DNA of 19,939 bases from Vibrio tasmaniensis 1F-187 (GTDB taxonomy: Bacteria; Pseudomonadota; Gammaproteobacteria; Enterobacterales; Vibrionaceae), in contig NZ_AJZM02000207.1 of the NCBI RefSeq assembly GCF_000272405.2, positions 1-19,939 of the forward strand. Direction: 5' to 3'. Position numbers and translations under genes: made by a program. Under the pieces are notes generated by a model, which ran no database searches, was not told where the DNA came from, and saw nothing but the letters and a program-made list of their open reading frames with translations. Each line of letters opens with the position of its first letter. The first letter of the stretch is position 1. Of this stretch, positions 15,972 through 19,939 are shown in pieces.

Positions 15972-17198
15972 CTATCCTAACACACTCATAAGATTAAAGA
16001 TCGGTAAGTACATCGCGACAACCAGTCCACCAATAGCGGTGCCTAAAAATACGATGATAAGAGGTTCTAAAATCTTACCTAAATTATCGACGGTGTTGTC
16101 GACTTCAAATTCATAAATAGATGCGATTTTATTGAGCATGTCATCAAGGTTGCCAGACTCTTCTCCTATCATGACCATCTGTAAAACCATCTCAGGAAAA
16201 GCATCGGTATTGCGCATCGCGATATACATCGGCATGCCAGCGGCAGTTTCACGGTGAACCTCGATGATGGCCGATTCATAATGCAGGTTACCTGCGGTTT
16301 TGGCTGTGGTCTTCAGGCTGGTTAAAATAGGAATCCCTGAACTAAAACTGGTTGATAAGGTTCGGCTGAATTTGGCGATTGAGGCTTTGGCCAATACTCC
16401 GCCAAGAATAGGGAATCGCAAACCTAGACGGCTGAATGATAAACGAATGGAATAAGACCGTTGACGCAGTTGGTAGGTAAATAATGTGACTAACCCTATG
16501 CCAACGGCAGCATAAAGACTGTAAGCCTGTACCCAATGTGAAAGGGAGAGTACTTGTTGAGTAAACCAAGGGAGGTCTGCCCCGAAGCTTGAAAACATCG
16601 ATTCAAATTCAGGAATGACCATGGTGAGCATTAAGTAAGAGACAGTCAGCGCGACAGCGACCACCATTGTGGGGTAAATCAGTGCTTTTATGACCTTAGA
16701 CTTTAGCTGCTCACTCTTTTCTCTATAGGTTGCCAAGCGTTCAAAGACTTGCGCTAGGTTTCCGGAAAGCTCGCCAGTAGCGACCAAATCGGTGTACAGG
16801 TCGTCAAAGTGAGTGCTTGCCGTCCGCATCGCTTTTGATATAGGGGTTCCCGCTTCGACACCTCGACAGATATGCAATAGAATTGATTTCATTTCAGCTT
16901 TACGGTGATTGTCTGATACTAGCTTAATGGCCTGAACGATAGGCACGCCAGTGGCAAGCATGGTCGCAAGTTGTCGAGTCAAAATGGTGATGTCTTTGGC
17001 TTTTACTCGGTGTGTTAAACGAGTGACTGCTGAGATGCTTTTCTTTTTGATTTTCTTAATCTGAATATGCTGCTCTTTGAGCTTTTCTCGTACTTCTAAT
17101 TCGGCGAGTGCCAAGGTTTGACCGGACACCTTTTTGCCTGAGCTGTTTATGCCTTTCCAGTGGTAGTTTTTTAATTGTGACTGCAGTTTAGTGCTCAT
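15972..17198 (-). CDS. pilC: Type IV pilus inner-membrane platform protein PilC
   Basis: A 408-residue GspF/PilC-family protein that forms the inner-membrane base on which PilB works. Two homologous cytoplasmic T2SSF domains are visible: about 65-185, starting at [21 protein letters not shown], and about 270-390, starting at [21 protein letters not shown]. Each is followed by hydrophobic segments, ending in [24 protein letters not shown]. The basic N-terminal domain (KKIKKKS) precedes them. It starts 15 bases after the pilB stop. The 68-base gap to pilD contains a small 6-base-stem hairpin (15930-15948). Confidence 0.96.
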   Translation of the reverse strand: MSTKLQSQLKNYHWKGINSSGKKVSGQTLALAELEVREKLKEQHIQIKKIKKKSISAVTRLTHRVKAKDITILTRQLATMLATGVPIVQAIKLVSDNHRKAEMKSILLHICRGVEAGTPISKAMRTASTHFDDLYTDLVATGELSGNLAQVFERLATYREKSEQLKSKVIKALIYPTMVVAVALTVSYLMLTMVIPEFESMFSSFGADLPWFTQQVLSLSHWVQAYSLYAAVGIGLVTLFTYQLRQRSYSIRLSFSRLGLRFPILGGVLAKASIAKFSRTLSTSFSSGIPILTSLKTTAKTAGNLHYESAIIEVHRETAAGMPMYIAMRNTDAFPEMVLQMVMIGEESGNLDDMLNKIASIYEFEVDNTVDNLGKILEPLIIVFLGTAIGGLVVAMYLPIFNLMSVLG

Positions 17199-17213
17199 GA
17201 GTGCTCCGATGGA

Positions 17214-18899
17214 TTATAGATACAGAACACGTTGCAGTTCTTGATAGCTGGTGGTGCCTTCAAGCAACTTATCGATACCGGATTCTTGCAGTGTTCTCAT
17301 TCCTTCTCTACGCGCGAGATCTTCAATCTCTAACGCGTTAGGTTTATTGATCAGACTATTTTTTAGTTTGTCGGTGAACGGCATTACTTCGTAGATACCT
17401 ACTCGACCGGAATAGCCCTGATTACACTCATTGCACCCTTGTGGGGTGGCTTTGTAGAGTGTTTGATTGTTAGGAATAGAGTGACGTAGAAATATGTCCG
17501 GCGAGTTGTCAGCTGCTTTACAGTGGTTACACAGCCGCCTTGCCAGTCGCTGCGCGATAATCAGGCTCAATGACGAAGCGAGGTTAAAGGGTTCTATCCC
17601 CATATGGGCGAGCCGAGTCACGGTTTCCGAAGCTGAGTTAGTATGGAGTGTCGAGAGGACTAAGTGACCCGTTTGCGACGCTTTGATCGCGATCTCTGCG
17701 GTTTCTAAATCACGGATCTCACCGACCATCACTACATCAGGATCTTGTCGCAAGAACGATCGTAGTGCTTCGGCAAACCCAAAACCGATCTTTGGCGTCA
17801 CCTGTACCTGATTGATACCACACAGGTTGATCTCCACCGGATCTTCAGCTGTTGAGATATTACGCTCAGAGGTGTTAAGCATGCGAAGTCCAGTGTAAAG
17901 AGAGACCGTTTTGCCACTGCCTGTGGGCCCAGTCATTAAGATCATCCCTTGCGGGCGTTTTAGGGCATTGAGATAGAGCGCTTTTTGATCCTCGCTGTAA
18001 CCTAATTTATCGATATCTAAATTGGCTGCGCTGCTGTCTAGAAGACGCAGTACGATCTTTTCTCCCCACAATGTCGGTAGAGTCGACACACGCATATCGA
18101 TCGCCAGCTCGTCGTTCAAACGCAGCTTAATACGGCCGTCTTGAGGTAAGCGACGTTCAGCGATATCAAGTTTGGCGAGAATCTTTAAACGAGCGGATAA
18201 CCGACGGCTTAAATGAGACGCGGGCTGTTGGACCTCAACAAGAATGCCATCGCAACGCAGACGCACTCGGTAGTTTTCTTCATAAGGTTCGAAGTGGATG
18301 TCTGATGCGCCTTTACGCACCGCATCAACCAGTATCTGATTGATAAATCGACTGACAGGGGAATCGTCTTGACTGAGATCTTCAATTGAACTCATTTCAT
18401 CGTCAGAGACTTCAACAAGATTGGCGAGCTCATCTTGGGTGATCTCTTTGCGCTTAGAGTCTTGCCCGGAAATAGAGCGACCATACAGCTTTCGTATGGC
18501 GCCTTCTAATTCTGAATAGTTAGCGACAACGAGTTCTATCTGCAATCCAGTCGCGAATCTAAAATCGTCTTCAGCTTGCAAGTCGGTTGGATCGGCAGAG
18601 GCGAGCGTGAGAGTAGAGTTAGTGAGAACAACTGGGATAGCACGATACTTAGTGATCAATTCTCGAAGTCCCAATTGGTCACACAAGATTTCATAGTCAG
18701 TATTGGCCAGTTGCACTAACGGCAAACCGAAAATGGTTTTGATGTTATTAGCGAGGCTCTCGCCGGTGAATAAGCCCAGAGTGAGCAAAGCTTCAGGTGT
18801 AGAAATACCTGAAGCTTGTACATGTTCCGCAACGGCTTGTTCTTGAGTCAGGCTAAGTAAGTTAGCCTGACGGAGAACTGTTGGGAGGTTGGTTAGCAC
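17214..18899 (-). CDS. pilB: Type IV pilus assembly ATPase PilB
   Basis: A 561-residue hexameric GspE/PilB-type ATPase that powers pilus extension. The N-terminal MshEN/T2SSE_N region covers about 1-150. The core has Walker A GPTGSGKT (324-331), an Asp box around IHFEP...RLRCDG (201-218), Walker B DPDVVMVGEIRD (386-397, Glu394) and the His box GHLVLSTLHT (411-420). Four cysteines (457, 460, 489, 492) form the usual zinc site. The start is GTG at 18899, which shares its first base with the last base of the pilA TAG stop, and no good Shine-Dalgarno is visible, so translation probably depends on pilA. This overlap may keep ATPase yield well below pilin yield. No retraction ATPase (PilT) is present here. 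Confidence 0.97.
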   Translation of the reverse strand: MLTNLPTVLRQANLLSLTQEQAVAEHVQASGISTPEALLTLGLFTGESLANNIKTIFGLPLVQLANTDYEILCDQLGLRELITKYRAIPVVLTNSTLTLASADPTDLQAEDDFRFATGLQIELVVANYSELEGAIRKLYGRSISGQDSKRKEITQDELANLVEVSDDEMSSIEDLSQDDSPVSRFINQILVDAVRKGASDIHFEPYEENYRVRLRCDGILVEVQQPASHLSRRLSARLKILAKLDIAERRLPQDGRIKLRLNDELAIDMRVSTLPTLWGEKIVLRLLDSSAANLDIDKLGYSEDQKALYLNALKRPQGMILMTGPTGSGKTVSLYTGLRMLNTSERNISTAEDPVEINLCGINQVQVTPKIGFGFAEALRSFLRQDPDVVMVGEIRDLETAEIAIKASQTGHLVLSTLHTNSASETVTRLAHMGIEPFNLASSLSLIIAQRLARRLCNHCKAADNSPDIFLRHSIPNNQTLYKATPQGCNECNQGYSGRVGIYEVMPFTDKLKNSLINKPNALEIEDLARREGMRTLQESGIDKLLEGTTSYQELQRVLYL

Positions 18900-19309
18900 T
18901 ACACACAGCCATCTAGAGGGATCGTTGCTTGTTTACTGTTAGTACAAACCCACCCAGAGTTACCTCTAGCAAATGTTAAGGTTGCTGCACTTATTGAGCT
19001 AGTTGCTCCAAAAGTGAATAACAGTGTGTCGTCAGCTGAAACTGTTATTTTACCAAGTGAATTTGCATCTGTAGCTGTTCCTAGATCGCCCAAAGCGGTA
19101 GCTTGAACGATCACGCCCTTTTCTTGATGGATTAATTCTGCTGGTGTAATTAGTGCTCTCATTGTGGCTAAACCAGAGGATAGTTCACTTTTAGATACAT
19201 AATCTTTATAAGCCGGAATTGCAATTGCAGACAGCACACCAATGATCGCAACCACAATCATCAATTCAATCAGCGTAAAGCCTTTCTGGTTTTTTCTTTT
19301 GTTTTTCAT
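18899..19309 (-). CDS. pilA: Type IV major pilin PilA
   Basis: A 136-residue type IVa prepilin; ATG 19309 is chosen, preceded by GGAATAG. The short basic leader ([10 protein letters not shown]) is cut by PilD after Gly10, giving a mature N-terminus [20 protein letters not shown] with the conserved Glu at mature position 5. The hydrophobic helix is followed by a variable globular domain and a C-terminal disulphide loop between Cys122 and Cys135. In vibrios this locus encodes the DNA-uptake (competence) pilus, induced on chitin through TfoX; that role is inferred from synteny. The leader region is long (254 bases to nadC), and the globular part is the least conserved portion of the window. Confidence 0.96.
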   Translation of the reverse strand: MKNKRKNQKGFTLIELMIVVAIIGVLSAIAIPAYKDYVSKSELSSGLATMRALITPAELIHQEKGVIVQATALGDLGTATDANSLGKITVSADDTLLFTFGATSSISAATLTFARGNSGWVCTNSKQATIPLDGCV

Positions 19310-19459
19310 AGTTCTATTCCATTCGTTAGTTTGTTTCAGTGCAAGCACCCGTTGATGGAAAGAATAGAAGTTGAGATTTAGAAGTGGAATGGTGTTCAGA
19401 TGCAGGCGCGAGTGGTTTTGTATTTATTGGTGTGTTGTTTCATATGGAGCGCAAAATTA

Positions 19460-19475
19460 TGCGATCAGCTTAGTT
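19460..19475 (-). promoter_or_regulatory. Possible CRP-S-like half site upstream of pilA
   Basis: On the minus strand AACTAAGCTGATCGCA contains one good half, GATCGCA, of the competence-type CRP-S motif (TGCGA-N6-TCGCA), but the other half matches poorly. It lies about 150 bases before the pilA ATG. CATAAT (19461-19456) next to it might be a -10 element without a recognisable -35. This is a weak call based on one half site. Confidence 0.2.
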
Positions 19476-19506
19476 AACTGATTGATATACTGATAATAAA
19501 AGCAAT

Positions 19507-19534
19507 AAAAAGGCATGGCTGATTGCCATGCCTT
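19507..19534 (-). terminator. Terminator of nadC
   Basis: On the minus strand a 10-base perfect stem (19534-19525 with 19519-19510, AAGGCATGGC) has a 5-base loop and is followed by TTTTT and then ATTGC. It lies 29 bases beyond the nadC stop and insulates nadC from pilA, which is transcribed in the same direction. Confidence 0.93.
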
Positions 19535-19563
19535 GAAGTTAAGTGATTGATAGAACGATGAGA

Positions 19564-19939
<376 letters not shown>

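Overview
The window is a stretch of conserved core chromosome from a gammaproteobacterium, almost certainly a Vibrio. Supporting this are the gshA / SLT-lipoprotein / luxS cluster, the ffh - rpsP - rimM - trmD - rplS block, the nadC - pilA - pilB - pilC - pilD - coaE - zapD - yacG cluster, and protein sequences typical of the genus. The proteins look closest to what I remember of the Splendidus clade, but I cannot prove species level from sequence alone. The right edge is an assembly end: the last 17 bases match the Illumina paired-end adapter, not genome.

Layout, left to right. Bases 1-3959 (+) hold the 3' part of an MDR-type quinone/alcohol oxidoreductase, a yqaA membrane protein and a large two-domain M16 metallopeptidase lipoprotein, packed with gaps of under 10 bases. 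Bases 4059-6831 (+) hold gshA (TTG start), an SLT-fold lipoprotein and luxS, likely one transcript. It ends in two hairpins, the second a bidirectional terminator shared with the converging corB. Bases 7037-9239 (-) hold corB (CNNM/CorC-type transporter) and ypjD (CcsA-like membrane protein), each with its own promoter and separated by a terminator. ypjD is divergent from ffh.

Bases 9431-13045 (+) form a protein-synthesis and targeting block: ffh (SRP GTPase), then the operon rpsP (S16), rimM (16S processing), trmD (tRNA m1G37 methyltransferase) and rplS (L19). Two hairpins separate ffh from rpsP, and a strong terminator follows rplS. Bases 13046-13371 are the only gene-free stretch over 300 bases. 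They hold that terminator, two related palindromic elements in opposite orientation, a minus-strand terminator and a perfect five-copy heptamer.

Bases 13372-19309 (-) read pilA - pilB - pilC - pilD - coaE - zapD - yacG. This is the type IV (DNA-uptake/competence) pilus module: major pilin, assembly ATPase, platform protein and prepilin peptidase. It is followed by dephospho-CoA kinase, the FtsZ-bundling factor ZapD and the gyrase inhibitor YacG. pilA and pilB overlap by one base. nadC (partial, -) lies upstream and is insulated by its own terminator.

I see no prophage, transposase, CRISPR, toxin-antitoxin or defence genes, and no evidence for a novel multi-gene system. The points that deserve a second look are the adapter tail, the repeats downstream of rplS/yacG, the luxS 3' untranslated hairpins, the uncharacterised lipoprotein between gshA and luxS, and the non-ATG start of gshA.
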